From the NCBI GenBank assembly GCA_030435675.1, contig CM059623.1:1204012-1268011 (forward strand): a DNA stretch of 64,000 nucleotides, given 5' to 3'. Position numbers and translations under genes: made by a program. The notes beneath the pieces were generated by a model. It had not been told where the DNA came from. It was given only the letters and a program-made list of their open reading frames with translations, and made no database searches. Below, in pieces: positions 11,099 to 21,837 of this stretch. Position 1 is the first letter of the stretch, and every line of letters starts with the position of its first letter. This DNA is from Steinernema hermaphroditum. Lineage: Eukaryota > Nematoda > Chromadorea > Rhabditida > Steinernematidae.

Positions 11099-14000
11099 TC
11101 ATCCTGTGCGGAACGTGTCCTTCTTGTACGCAATACGCAGTTGGTTCAAGTAGGCGGAGAGTTGCTCGGTGTCGATCTCAGCGGCGCGAGGGAAAGCTTG
11201 AGCAATCTTGTGAGCAAGCTGTGCCATGATTCTGATATCGACCTCAGAATCGGCGATGTTGTGCCGCTGCTCAGCAGAAACACGGAGTTTCTGTGCCAGA
11301 GAACGCGCCTTTTCCACTATGTCTGAAGGGAACGTTGTTAATTCTGCCAGCTCTAGGCCTAAGAAAACAGAGTTAAGGATGACAAGAATCTGTTCACTCT
11401 ACCATACAGAGGACCTTTGTATGTCCCTTTACACATCTTGTGTGTAGTTTCCAAAATTTCGCGTCCATCTGCGTCCTTGTGGATTTCCACAGCAAAGTGA
11501 CAGCTGCAATTCAGAATAAAGAGCCGCCAGAAAAGCAAATCTCACTTTTGAACCGCCGGGTAATTCATTTCAAGCAGCGCGAGGTCCAGGAAGTGTGTGG
11601 CGAAGAGTACATACGCATGTTTCGCAATCAGCCGTTCACAGATCGCGTAGCTGATGCCAATTCCCTCTTCGGTCGATGTACCTACAAACAAAGTTGTAAT
11701 CGTGGGATAGGTCATTAACAGCGGATACTTCTGGCTAGTTCGTCAATCACAACGAGGGAATCAGCGTCCGCAAATTGGGTGATAATGTTCATCTCAGACA
11801 TCTAAGACATTATATGACGATAGGGTATCAATGGACCACAAACCTCCAAGGCAAATGCTGATAAGTTAGCATTCAAATCATCGTTGTGCCCAACTCGAGA
11901 GAAGATTCTTGTCATAAGCTTGAAAGACGCAAATTCTGCCGGCACCATGGACCCCATTTGGGCAAGAATTTGGAGCAAGCAAACCTGCTTGAGGTAAGTG
12001 CTTTTGCCTGCCTGAAATCGAGTTGAAAAGTAGCACTGAATAGAATTGAAAACGTACCATGTTTGGACCCGTTATCATCACAAAGCGACTTTCCTCTGCG
12101 AGGTACTAAACCTGATAATGTACGTCAAGTCAAGCGACATTTATGAAACGCACCGTATCGTTAGACGTAGCGTCGCAGTTCTGCTCAAGGACCGGATGTC
12201 GGCCCTGCTTGATTACCATGCTGGAAGAAAAAATGGGCCTGATAGTGGGCGTCTTCGACGCGTACAAAGCTAGAGAAGCAGCATAGTCACACGCCGAAAT
12301 CACCTCGATGCAGTGATACAGTGATGGGATCAAAGTTCGGATCTCTGTCAAAAGTCCGTCGACGACCACTCCGGACTGCAGCAAGATCTCATTCTCGAAC
12401 TGCTGGATCCGATCTGTAATCCAGAAGTAGAACAATCAAGTTGCAAACGGATTACCGTTATACTGAATCAGAGAACGAGTGGTGAAGGAAACCGACGAGC
12501 GGTTCTTGACTACTTGAATCAAATTATGAGGCAGCTTCAACTTGTAAGGGGTCTGAGTGGGAACAGTCATGTGGAACCCTTTCTGCACACTGTAAACCAT
12601 TGTGGCGCCTGGGACGTTCTTCGCTTCTTCTATTCCTTGTTCTGAACAGCTTTATAAGTGTCTCTACACATCTTTGAGCCACTCACGTTGAACATCCACA
12701 ACCAGCTCCTGATATGCTCTTCTAGGCACGTCCAGCAGGACTTCAATGCCGCTGCGCACAGCCATAATCATCTGTTCTTTGACGGCGAGAGACCCGCGGC
12801 GATCACTTCGAGTAAATGCGGAGACGTCGATTTTGGCGTCAATCATGTTGTGGATTTTCTTCAGTCGGGCATCCCTTAGACACTAAACAATTGGGTGGCA
12901 CTACAGTGAAAACTTAGACAACACCGTAAAAGCGGTGACTGTACAAAATATGGAAGATGAACTATAGTCCCATAACTCACTTACGTTAGCGCATGACAAG
13001 AACGTTTTCGATTTTGCTAAGGAGAGCACCTTCCTTAGCGATTCTAGCATCTGCAAAGTTTTCTGCAAGTTTATGATCTGCAATATGCTTTAGCTCTTCT
13101 TCTGATCTGAATTTGACCTTCAAACCTGCTGTATTGTTTGTTTTGCATTCCGAACGTTGCCTCCACGGCTGAGATGTACACAGACCGTAATCACTGCCCC
13201 CAGGTCGTGCATATACGAAAGAACGGCGCGCAGCCTCTCCAGCATCTGCAAACGTACATAAAGGAGAATACGATGCTCGACCGCCTACCGCATGGTTATT
13301 CACCAGCTCTTCGACACAGTCAAGCTTCGCATTAATTGAATCCAGATTGGCGCTGGGCTGTAGAAGATTACTTCGTAAAGTACGCTCTCCGCTTGCTGTG
13401 AGGCAGGTGTTCAGGACAGAATACAGGGAGTCCCTCTCGTGTTTTGAAGTCATGCTTATTACTTCCAAATTCCGCAGAGTGTGTAGATCTGCACAAAAAA
13501 ACGTAGACATGAAGATAATGAGAGAGGCATACCAATCATACAACTGTTTTCGGAGTTTTCATAGGTGATTTTGAGTGAATTCTGTGCGAAAAGAGTGTTC
13601 TGTACATACTCCACGTATCTAATGAGGGCCGCAAACGCTGAAACGCAGTAATATCTAATAAGGCATGATCTATATCAGAAATGTTCTCAACGCACTTCTT
13701 CAACACGTCCCCGTCGATGTTGGAGCATTCCGGCACGGCCAACTGTTTGATGATCTCGGCTCCCCGGCCTTCGTTGAAGTATCTTCGGTGCACAGTGGTC
13801 ACCTGGACAGCTTTGCAGGTGCTCTTAATCAGCTCCAATAAGACATTCATGTTGTTCTTGTCGTTTGTGAGTTCAGGGACGATAACTTCCACAGGGTTCA
13901 GTAATTCAAGACGGATTTTGAGAAGTGCATACGACGAAGTGTCCATCAGCTGGCAAATATTCACCTCGGAGAAGCGCACGTCCATGCTGGCCATTCCAAT

Positions 14001-14205
14001 TTCTCCCCGGGCATTGCCGCGTCCCTCCACCAGAGCTTAAAGCAAGATGAATGTCTGCCAAAGAATCGCTTCCCTTACCGATGACGGTGAATTTGCTCGA
14101 CTTGCTCGTGGTGTTGTTCCCCGGAGTGCCGAAGGAACGCGTCGTATTTACCTTGTACTTCGGACCAAACGACTTTGAGGCCGACGGGCTGTCGAAGGTG
14201 GTCAT
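11099..14205 (-). CDS. him-14: MutS homologue MSH4 (meiotic crossover factor)
   Basis: A multi-exon minus-strand gene starting at ATG 14205, nine bases after a TTTCAG acceptor, and ending IAYKKDTFRTG. MSH4 pairs with MSH5 to stabilise meiotic recombination intermediates for crossovers. Collinear with MSH4: a GMASMDVRFSEVNICQLMDT connector region, RYFNEGRG, YVEYVQNTLFAQNSLKI, and the lever segment with SGERTLRSNLLQP and LDCVEELV. Next come the Walker A motif TGPNMAGKST, split by an intron near 12058, VPAEFASFK, a Walker B DSLVVIDEL, the ATHFLDLALL helix and a C-terminal helix. The mismatch-recognition N-terminal domain of MSH2/MSH6 is absent, as expected for MSH4. Oddity: the MutS signature reads DELARSTSTEEG, where DELGRGT is usual, so two conserved glycines are replaced. 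This holds if the donor at the Walker B exon is gtatcc. Confidence 0.9.
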
Positions 14206-14779
14206 CGCCGCTTATCTGAAAGATGTACATACGGTATAAAATACGAGAAACACGCAAGAATAACCTAGACCATGTTCAGAAAAAGGCGCGGAATGGTCGC
14301 CTCCGAGCTGTTTCCGATGAAATTCCCTTTTATCCTCAATTTGCAGTAAATTCAACAGATGGCAAATCGACTTCGTCAGTCAAAGTACAAACGGCAACTT
14401 CCACCCACAACGCGAAAACAGACAGCCGATCAGGGAGACGTGTCTGTCTCCCACAACGCGGAAAACCGTCTTGTCTGCACATGGCGACGGTGTTGACCAG
14501 TGATGGGTCTCGCTCGGTCTCTCGCCGAGTCTCGGTCTCGATCTCGAAACCAGCCGACGCCGTCGACGTCTCAATGTGAACAGGAAACGGTGACGGCTCC
14601 GTTTCGTGTTCACATGGAAACGGTGACAGCGACGGGGTGTCTTATGAAACCCAAACCCCCAATATATCAAACGAAGAAAATGACTGTAGTGCGGACTGAT
14701 AAATGCCATGCTTGTCTGCGGAAGTTATCGAGTATTTGAAAAAGAATCTAACACCTAAGTCCGAATACCAAAAACGGAT
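14206..14779. other. Intergenic with short GC-rich repeat
   Basis: Contains an imperfect inverted motif in 14500-14640 (AGTGATGGG..., CGGTGACGGCTCCG) that looks like a MITE fragment. The terminal repeats could not be defined. No gene is supported. Confidence 0.3.
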
Positions 14780-14783
14780 CGCT

Positions 14784-14850
<67 letters not shown>

Positions 14851-14853
14851 AGC
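14780..14853 (-). tRNA. tRNA-Asn (GUU)
   Basis: 74-nt cloverleaf on the minus strand: GCTTCCG acceptor, GCGCAATCGGTTAGCGC D arm, anticodon stem-loop TTCGGCTGTTAACCGAA (anticodon GTT) and T arm GGTGGTTCAAGCCCACC. Identical in the mature region to the copy at 20066-20139. Confidence 0.95.
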
Positions 14854-15083
14854 CTTCTAACGCAGGTGATCAGAGAGTATATTAACCGACCTCACTGAAT
14901 CTAGTGACGTATATACTGTGTCAGTATAGACTGTGTCACATCATTTCAATGGGCCTTTATTTGATATTTATATCATGCTGTCTATGTTTCCACAATCTTT
15001 GAGACCTCCATCCATCATCCCACCATCGTTTCGACAAAAGCGTGCCTGACAAAAATCATCTACAAGGAACACTGATAGATCGT

Positions 15084-15185
15084 CTATTTCTTACCCTGAC
15101 CACCGACTTGGACATGAGGAGCATCGTCTTCGGTGTAGGCGGTCTTGGCCAGAAGAACAACAACCAATAGGAATACGAAAATCAT
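15084..15185 (-). CDS. Possible first exon of a small secreted peptide
   Basis: A 33-codon frame begins MIFVFLLVVVLLAKTAYTED, a good signal peptide. The end of the frame reads CAGG|GTAAGAAA, a strong 5' splice site, so this may be exon 1 of a spliced secreted peptide rather than a complete gene. It lies next to peptide copy 5 but lacks the GW core. I do not recognise the product. Confidence 0.4.
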   Translation of the reverse strand: MIFVFLLVVVLLAKTAYTEDDAPHVQVGGQGKK

Positions 15186-15697
15186 TCATTCGACTGTTGT
15201 AACAGACCAAGGACCAAAAATCGTGTGATTCTGTTTTTCTTGTGATGTTTGTGGACTTGTGATGTTCTCCGTATTTGTGGACACATGAGACATTTCAATG
15301 TAATCTGTTCCAACAACAAAATAAATGACATCAAAGGGCACTCCAAAATAGGTCCACACCACAGGCTATAACTAGAAGATAGTATATTTTATGTTCATGT
15401 CAGAAGTCGTCAACAGATGGGATGAGACGTTCCATAATTGTCATTCGAATTGCACATCTTACATTTAGTTCTTGCCCAGATCCAATCAATTGAAACATTG
15501 TCCAACAATCGCCTAACGTTATCTCATCTTCTCCGTATCTTTTGCTAGACAGATCAGGTGTGTCTACTTCTATCTTTCGATTGCGACCCACAAACGAGTC
15601 CTTTTCATCTGAAAGTTTATTCTTTTCGGCAACCAAAATAACACATTTCATCGAAAATATCCATTCAGTAGCTGGCTCCTGTGGACTCGCTAAGCTT

Positions 15698-16942
15698 CTA
15701 CTTGCCCCATCCGCATCCACATCCATATCCCCATCCTCCCCAACCCCAGGGTCTCCAGAATCCCCATGGTCGCCATCCCCAGCCCCATCCCCAAGGTCTC
15801 CACAGTCCCCAGCCTCCCCACAGTCCATAGCGTCGAGCCCGGCTGAAATAATCGTCTATCTCCATCTCATCCTCATCTACCGTATCTCACCTCGTTGGGT
15901 ACTTGAGAGAGTCAGGAACTTTGTCGGAAATAGGCTTATCCGCACTGAATTCAGCAGCTTTAACGGGAAGCTGGTCTTCCGCAGAGACCAGGGCGATTAG
16001 GAGCAGAGTTGTCGGGTTCGGGTTTTCGGGTCGGGTTTTTCGGGTTTTCGGGTCGGGTTTGGGTGTCGGTTTCGGTTTTTCGGGTCGGGTACCCGAACGC
16101 TTCGGTTTCGGTTTCGGGTTCGGTTTCGGGTACCCGAAAATTTCGGTTTCGGTTTCGGGTTCGGTTTCGGGTACCCGAAAATTTCGGGTTCGGGTTCGGT
16201 TTCGGTTTCGGGTACCCGAAAGTTTAGGTTTCGGGTTCGGGTTCGGTTTCGGGTACCCGAAAATTTCGGTTTCGGGTTCGGTTTCGGGTCGGGTACCCGA
16301 ACTTCCCGGTTGGATTTCCCTGATTTTCGGTGTTTTGGAACTGTCGAACCGCGATTTTATTTTTTCAAACCCCATAAAGCGATCAGTCACAGCGCGGCGA
16401 GACCCAGAACCTATATTAGCGCTTTGAGATATCGAGATCTCCAGAAAAAGTAGGATATTTCGTACGTTCGGTCGCCGTTTTGATCGTGCTAGTGCAAACT
16501 TTGGGCGTAAGCGTGGCGCCACAACGGTACCGAAGTGTCGGTCTGCGCTTATGACGTGAACATGAGTGGGATGCACCGACGACAAGTTCATTAACTTCGT
16601 AACCTTTGTAGACAGTTTGACGTCCACCTTTTCTGAGAGTTTCACGTTGATAGACAGTTTAGTTTTAAACGGGGTTCGGGTACCCGAAAATTTCGGTTTC
16701 GGTTTCGGTTTCGGGTTCGGTTTCGGGTACCCGAAAATTTCGGGTTCGGGTTCGGTTTCGGTTTCGGGTACCCGAAAATTTCGGTTTCGGGTTCGGTTTC
16801 GGTTTCGGGTACCCGAAAGTTTCGGTTTCGGGTTCGGGTTCGGTTTCGGGTACCCGAACTTTCGGGTACCCGAACTTTCGGGTACCCGGACAACTCTGAT
16901 TAGGAGTACAACAATAAGAACGATACCGTAGTTTATTTTCAT
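15698..16942 (-). CDS. GW-rich secreted peptide gene, copy 5, interrupted by an in-frame MITE
   Basis: The start at 16942 gives MKINYGIVLIVVLLI, the first half of a signal peptide. The second half, ALVSAEDQLPVKAAEF, lies about 0.9 kb further on. Exon 1 (16942-15891), a 48-bp intron (gtgaga...tttcag) and exon 2 (15842-15698) then lead to SRARRYGLWGGW and a W/G core ending GCGCGWGK. Without the element the precursor would be 97 residues, like the other copies. A hAT-like MITE (16004-16898) plus its 8-bp duplication adds 903 bp, exactly 301 codons with no stop, so a 398-residue frame remains open. Whether the product is still secreted is doubtful, because the signal peptide is split by Arg/Pro/Gly-rich repeats. 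It may be a pseudogene or may be rescued by splicing. Confidence 0.75.
15996..16906. mobile_element. hAT-like MITE built of GGGTACCCGAAA-type repeats, with 8-bp target duplication
   Basis: The element body is 16004-16898 (895 bp). Terminal inverted repeats are CAGAGTTGTC and GACAACTCTG, bordered on both sides by the direct repeat ATTAGGAG (15996-16003 and 16899-16906). An 8-bp duplication and CAG-starting ends fit the hAT superfamily. Two blocks of satellite-like repeats (units such as TTTCGGGTTCGG and CGGGTACCCGAAA) flank about 350 bp of unique DNA at 16310-16670. No transposase. A truncated relative lies at 46579-46665. Confidence 0.85.
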
Positions 16943-16986
16943 GTTACCGATAGGAGATAACTACTAAAAGTCACCAATGCGTGACA

Positions 16987-16994
16987 CTTATATA
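16987..16994 (-). promoter_or_regulatory. TATA-like box of GW peptide copy 5
   Basis: TATATAAG on the minus strand, about 45 bp upstream of the start codon. The promoter layout of the family is preserved although the coding exon is interrupted. Confidence 0.5.
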
Positions 16995-17346
16995 GGGCGA
17001 TGTTTTTAGTCTATCGTTTTTGGCAAACACTCTGCACTATAAACTTGCAATAACACTTTGCACGAAGCGAAGATCGAAAGATTGTATGCGCGAGTGGTGG
17101 AGAAAGCACAGAAAAACAACGTCGAATTAGGCGAATGGCATTGCACCGCTGGCTTGTGGGGAATGTTGCATCGAAAATCACTGTAAGAGTTAAAAATAAT
17201 AGCGCTGTTGAAAATATGGTCATTGGGAGACGCTCCCGACTTGAAATCTAAACATTATTCGCTGTATCTTTTCAAAGTCCATGAAGAGAGCTGCAATTCA
17301 CGGTTTATTCATCAGTCACCAGGCTATATCGTGTCAATCACATCTT

Positions 17347-18400
17347 TCACTTGTCGTCGTCGCTATTGCAGACCATCCCACGTACATTGCCCTGCTTCAG
17401 CTGGCTCTTCAGCAGCTCAGCAGTTTCTTCCTCCATCTCCTGGATGGATTCCATCGTCAATTCGATCCATTTATCGATCCAACAGAACACTTCCCTAAAG
17501 ATCCATCTTACGATCTCAGCAATGACATGGAGAACATACCGATGGAAACGAGTGAATAGACGTGGGTACTGCTTGTGGATGACACGTTCCACACGACTTT
17601 GAAGGCCGAACCACTTGAAGTGGGCTTGTACAACCTTATAGCAGCACATTACAGGCTCAGTGCTGGATGTCCAGTCGGATCTGAGCGGGCCGCGGCCAGT
17701 CTTCTTCGATTTAAACGTGCGTGGATTTGTATCCGGCTTGATATCAGTCTTCTTGTTCAGGTATTTGTCGTCGTAGATATCCAGCATAACCACATCACGT
17801 TGTTTCAGAAGATTCTTCGGCAGATCCAATGCCTGAATATCATTTCAGTCTTTGAAAAAACATTTAACACCCACGTTTTCAGTGTCACCGCTATCGGCAA
17901 GGTGCATGGACTCGATGATGATGTAGAAGTCATTCTTCATATAGCCAGTATTCTAAGCCCTTTCGTTGAACGATATGTGCATGAAAATCGCACTTACAGT
18001 AACGACGGTCTTACTGTACGGATAGGCATTCCAGCATTCCTCCTCCAGAATCAACGCGGACTCAGGGAACATCTTCCGAACGATCCAAGGCACTTTGCTC
18101 TTAACACTGAAAGAAAGCAAATGATTAAATAGTTCCAAAATGAGAAAGACTTACTGGTAGATCTTTTTGGTATAGATGCCGGAAAGCTCTTCGCCCGGAC
18201 GAAGATCGCTGCTCGTGAACGGCTCCGACTTCAGCACTTCGACGCCTTCACCGCCGCCCGTTTCCGCTTTGCTCGCTTCGGCCACCGCAAACAGCTGCCC
18301 GCGGCGGTATTCATCGACTTCCAGAGGGACAAGAACGCGGTATTCCTAAAAAAACACTTTGACTTCAGAAATTGAGCGGAAGAGTCACCTTGATCAACAT
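17347..18400 (-). CDS. Class I phosphatidylinositol transfer protein, copy A
   Basis: Six exons (18400-18389, 18345-18155, 18106-17998, 17952-17875, 17832-17540, 17494-17347) encode 276 residues, the usual PITP length. The family exchanges phosphatidylinositol and phosphatidylcholine between membranes. Visible family landmarks in order: [99 protein letters not shown] and [20 protein letters not shown]. Residues equivalent to mammalian T59, K61, N90 and E248, which contact the inositol headgroup, are all present. The tryptophan pair used for membrane insertion is WF instead of WW. Introns are 42-53 bp. A second copy lies directly upstream on the same strand. Confidence 0.92.
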
Positions 18401-18833
18401 CTTCGCCCGAGGTTAGCGACGATTCGAACGACTGCTTCGTAGCTGCCGCCAATTGAAAGTGAATCAAGTGGCATCAAGCGGTTCACCACATTTAGACAGA
18501 TTGCGTGTCTGGATGACCTTTTGTGAGACAGCGACGTTAAGTGAAAACTGTATCCACAGAGCCAAGAAGAGCATTCGTTCCTTTCACAGCACTGCTGCAA
18601 CGACTTGCGTGATTGGACCATTTTAAGTAGTAGACAAAGACTAGACAACATAACTGTCTGTCTGGTTGGTTTGACTTCGAGGCCGTCCAGGCCATGTCCG
18701 AAAACAACGTGCTTTTAACAGATATTTCCACCAATAATATAACTTTTGTACTATGTTGGGCTTTAGTACGGGTGGACACAAACAGTAGGAAGAACTTATA
18801 CTCATTTAGTCAGATGAATCTATCGTCCCATGG

Positions 18834-19892
18834 TTAGGCCCTTGATCTATCACGTTCGGAGGTGTCGCACACCATACCACGCAGCGGGCCTTCGTTCAAC
18901 TGACTCCTCAGGTGCTCTGCCGTCTCCTCTTCCATCTCGCGAATGTCGTCCATCGTCAAGTGGTACCATCTGTCGATCCAGCAGAACACTTCCCTAAACA
19001 ACCATTTTTATCATTTCAACAACGATACGGAGAAGATACCGATGGAAACGAGTGAAGAGACGCGGGTACTGCTTGTGAATAAGGCGTTCTACGCGGTTCT
19101 GGAGGCCGAACCACTTGAAGTGGCCCTGAACCACCTTGTAGCAGCACATCATCGGCTCGGCCGTGTCGATCCAGTCGGGCGTGAGAGGGCCGCGGCCGGT
19201 CTTCCTTGATCGGAACTTGCGCGGGTCGGTGTCGCCCCTGATATCAATCCTCTTGTTGAGGTACTTGTCGTCGTATATATCCAACAGCACAACTTCGCGT
19301 TGTTTCAGAAGTTTCTTCGATAGATCTAGGGCCTACAATATCAAGTTCCAATTTCTGAAGAGAGTTTTCATAATCACATTATCTGTTTCACCGCTGTCAG
19401 CAATGTGCATCGACTCTATTATCATATAGAAATCGTTCTTCATATTACAGGGATTCTGAAAAGAAGCTTGCATAAATCGCCGACTGAAAATAATAGTTAC
19501 AGTGACAATGGTCTTGCTGTAAGGATATGCGTTCCAGCACTCCTCCTCAAGAACCATCACAGAATCAGGGAGCACCTTACGGATGAACCAAGGTAGTTTG
19601 TTCTTGATGCTAAAAGGGAACAACTGCAGAGAACGCTCACAATGCTTACCGGTAGATCTTTTTGGTATAGATCCCGGAAAGCTCTTCTCCTTTACGGATG
19701 TCGGTGCTCGTGAACGGCTCCGACTTCAGCACTTCGACGCCTTCACCGCCGCCCGTTTCTGCTTTGCTCGCTTCTGACATCGCATAAAGCTGCCCGCGAC
19801 GGTATTCATCGAGGCCAAGCGGAAGCGGAATGCGGTACTCCTAAAAAGAAAGAAACTGATTGAACTGAGGCGATGCTCACCTTAATGAGCAT
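18834..19892 (-). CDS. Class I phosphatidylinositol transfer protein, copy B
   Basis: Tandem paralogue of copy A with the same exon plan: a tiny first exon MLIK at 19892, then [104 protein letters not shown] and [20 protein letters not shown]. It ends at a TAA at 18834. The PI-binding residues are conserved. The stop of copy B lies 433 bp upstream of the start of copy A, and the two coding sequences remain very similar, especially in exon 2, so the duplication is fairly recent or the copies undergo gene conversion. An operon is possible but not shown. Confidence 0.9.
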
Positions 19893-20065
19893 TGTCGTCA
19901 AATGCTTACGGAGAAGCGGCCGACCGACTGCAGCTTTGTGCTGAAAGTGAGTGAAGTAGTGGTTGTCTGTTTCGCTGCAATTCATGTAGACCATCTATGT
20001 CTGTGTCTGTCAGAGCTTTTTCAGACTCCATGAACTGATAAAATGTCACAAAGTGAACAAAAAAT

Positions 20066-20068
20066 GCT

Positions 20069-20135
<67 letters not shown>

Positions 20136-20139
20136 AGCG
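20066..20139 (+). tRNA. tRNA-Asn (GUU)
   Basis: 74-nt cloverleaf with GCTTCCG acceptor, anticodon GTT in TTCGGCTGTTAACCGAA and T arm GGTGGTTCAAGCCCACC. Same sequence as 14780-14853 but opposite strand. A run of T follows within 15 bp, fitting a Pol III terminator. Confidence 0.95.
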
Positions 20140-20258
20140 ATCTGTTTTTCCTTTCCAAAAACCACATCTTTTTCTTCTTTTCACTTTCACTTATCCTTGA
20201 AAACATCTGTGTATTTAAAAAAAGTAAATAGATGCAGGAGACGAAAAAGAAAAACGTC

Positions 20259-20330
20259 AGGTTCCACCGAGATTTGAACTCGGGTCGCAGGATTCAGAGT
20301 CCTGAGTGCTAACCGCTACACCATGGAACC
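20259..20330 (-). tRNA. tRNA-Gln (CUG)
   Basis: Cloverleaf on the minus strand: GGTTCCA acceptor, anticodon stem CAGGA/TCCTG around CTCTGAA (CTG) and T arm GAGTTCAAATCTC. All stems pair, unlike the copy at 10849-10920. Confidence 0.95.
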
Positions 20331-20484
20331 ATTGGCTATCAGTTTTGCAGAATGCAAATGAGACAACAGGCAAAATTTGAACCTAACTTTTGTCTGTAGC
20401 CAAACGCTCATTTTCAACATTTACTTCTCCCTGATAGGTCGGTTGCACTCGCTCGCTGAGCTTATCATTCTTCCCTCGTTTCAG
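20331..20484 (+). repeat. Duplicated segment upstream of the LITAF gene
   Basis: Matches 10690-10848 in inverted orientation. It ends with the acceptor CCTCGTTTCAG, 19 bp before the LITAF start codon, and so probably carries the promoter or outron of that gene. Confidence 0.6.
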
Positions 20485-20502
20485 GTACCATCACAAGCAA
20501 GA

Positions 20503-20915
20503 ATGGAAAGTAGATCGGACATCTCGGCAAACATGCAGCAGGACGAGCCGAAGTCGCCAGATCTCGGCCAAACCGGATTCGCCGTCCAGTGCCCCGGCTG
20601 CAAGAGAGATATATACACGTTCGTCAGCAAAAGGAGGCGATGGAGGTTCTGGCTTGTCTTCGTGCTCCTGTGAGTCGCCATTAGACCAAAGACTTAAAAA
20701 TTTTTTTTCACCACGACCAAGCCCCTTCAATCACTGCTTATCATAAGTACGCTATTTTCAGAGTACTCCTTGTTCAATGGTACGCGGCGGTTCTACTCTG
20801 CGACGACTTCGGTCTGAAAGATACCGTACATAGTTGTCCGTTTTGCAAGACAGTGATTGGAATTGCAAAGAGGGAGAAACGGAAGAAGAAGAAGGCCTCT
20901 GCAGGGAAAAGTTGA
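20503..20915 (+). CDS. LITAF-domain membrane protein
   Basis: Exons 20503-20669 and 20762-20915 encode 106 residues. The N-terminal half is polar. The LITAF (SIMPLE-like) zinc-binding domain follows: CPGC near residue 34, a membrane-inserting hydrophobic segment spanning the intron (FWLVFVLLVLLVQWYAAVLL), then DTVHSCPFCKTVIG. A Lys-rich tail (KREKRKKKK) ends the protein. LITAF proteins sit on the cytoplasmic face of endosomes and lysosomes, anchored by the hydrophobic region between the two CxxC knuckles. The start is the first ATG after a TTTCAG acceptor, consistent with trans-splicing. The 106-residue length fits small family members. Confidence 0.85.
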
Positions 20916-20969
20916 CATTGCTGGTGGTACTGAAAGGGAGAGAAATGCTGAATAAATTTAGATGCTATC

Positions 20970-21043
20970 TTAATCCCCCCCATCTTGAACCACCAACCTT
21001 TCGATTAACAGCCGGACGCGCTAACCGATTGCGCCACGGAAGC
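20970..21043 (-). pseudogene. tRNA-Asn pseudogene
   Basis: On the minus strand the first 50 nt match tRNA-Asn(GUU) with two anticodon-stem changes (TCCGG opposite TCGAA). The T stem (GGTGG...TGGGG) and acceptor strand no longer pair. Flanking sequence also resembles that of 14780-14853 (GATCARAGAG...AACCGA...TCACTGA), so the copy arose with its flank. Confidence 0.8.
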
Positions 21044-21266
21044 ATGAAGGCATCACTGATCAAAGAGCTTATCAACCGATCGGTCTCTCACTGATACGAC
21101 AACACCAACACACCACTTCCATGGACCTTTGGTTGCAATGTAGCCCGATGTCAGCAGTCGTTTCATCTGATTTGAAACATTCCACAGGTCTTCTTGCCCT
21201 GCGGAGTTTCAGAGTCTTCCGCTCCAAACGCATATTCAAGAATAGTCGCCTTTTAGAAAAACAATT

Positions 21267-21837
21267 TTAAACAAAAACCTTCAGTGTTAGAGAACAATGG
21301 GCGCAGTCAATCAATGCAAAGTCAATGATCTGGTCTAAGTCGACTTCAGAAATGTCGTAGAACCCACCACAACGGCAAGGCTCATCGGCGTCCAAATCAC
21401 AGAGTTGCACTTCTTCTCCGATGACAGAGCGAGTCGCCTTCAGATGCTGTTCGCGCAACCACATATCGTATCTTTCTCTCAGCACGGGATTTCTAAAATG
21501 GATAGCATGAGTAAGAAGAATATAGAGTAGCAAAAATAATTATATAGCTACACATTAAAACCGCAATTCTACAAGCGTTTCGGAGAATTGATACATACAG
21601 ACGAGTGAAACCAAATCACCGCAAACAACGCAAGAAACGGCTGCATGAAACCTACCGAAGCACGTGCCAAGCCTTCGTAACGAGCGTAACTAAGTGTTCC
21701 GATGAAACGTCGTCCAACAGCTCAGCGTTGCAGTTCTTGTCTGGATGCACCTTCCGTATCTGCTGGAAATAAGCTTCTCTTATTTCTGCTGGTACCGCGT
21801 AGTCACCGCAGCCGAGAATTGAGTAGTAGCTTTTCAT
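21267..21837 (-). CDS. DPH4/DNAJC24 diphthamide co-chaperone (J domain plus CSL zinc finger)
   Basis: Exon 1 (21837-21656) encodes a J domain: MKSYYSILGCGDY..., HPD at residues 31-33 and TKAWHVLR. Exon 2 (21492-21267) continues NPVLRERYDMWLREQ and contains the DPH-type (CSL) zinc finger CRCGGFYDISEVDLD...CAHCSLTLKV, with cysteines as CxC and CxxC. DPH4 helps the first step of diphthamide synthesis on elongation factor 2 by delivering iron and electrons to the DPH1/DPH2 complex. Exon 2 may be extended. A possible 29-bp intron (gtttttg...ctaaaag) would replace the stop after KVFV with a longer tail ending near 21172, but such an intron would be very short. Length fits the family. Confidence 0.88.

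Noticed and set aside
15887..16942. A 351-codon Arg/Pro/Thr repeat protein on the minus strand
   Set aside because: About 300 of the codons are the inserted MITE. The flanking ends are the two halves of a peptide-gene exon, so it is not a novel repeat protein in its own right.
21250..21278. 29-bp intron extending DPH4 by about 26 residues
   Set aside because: The extension reads as plausible protein, but an intron this short with CTAAAAG as acceptor is unlikely; kept only as a note in the DPH4 entry.
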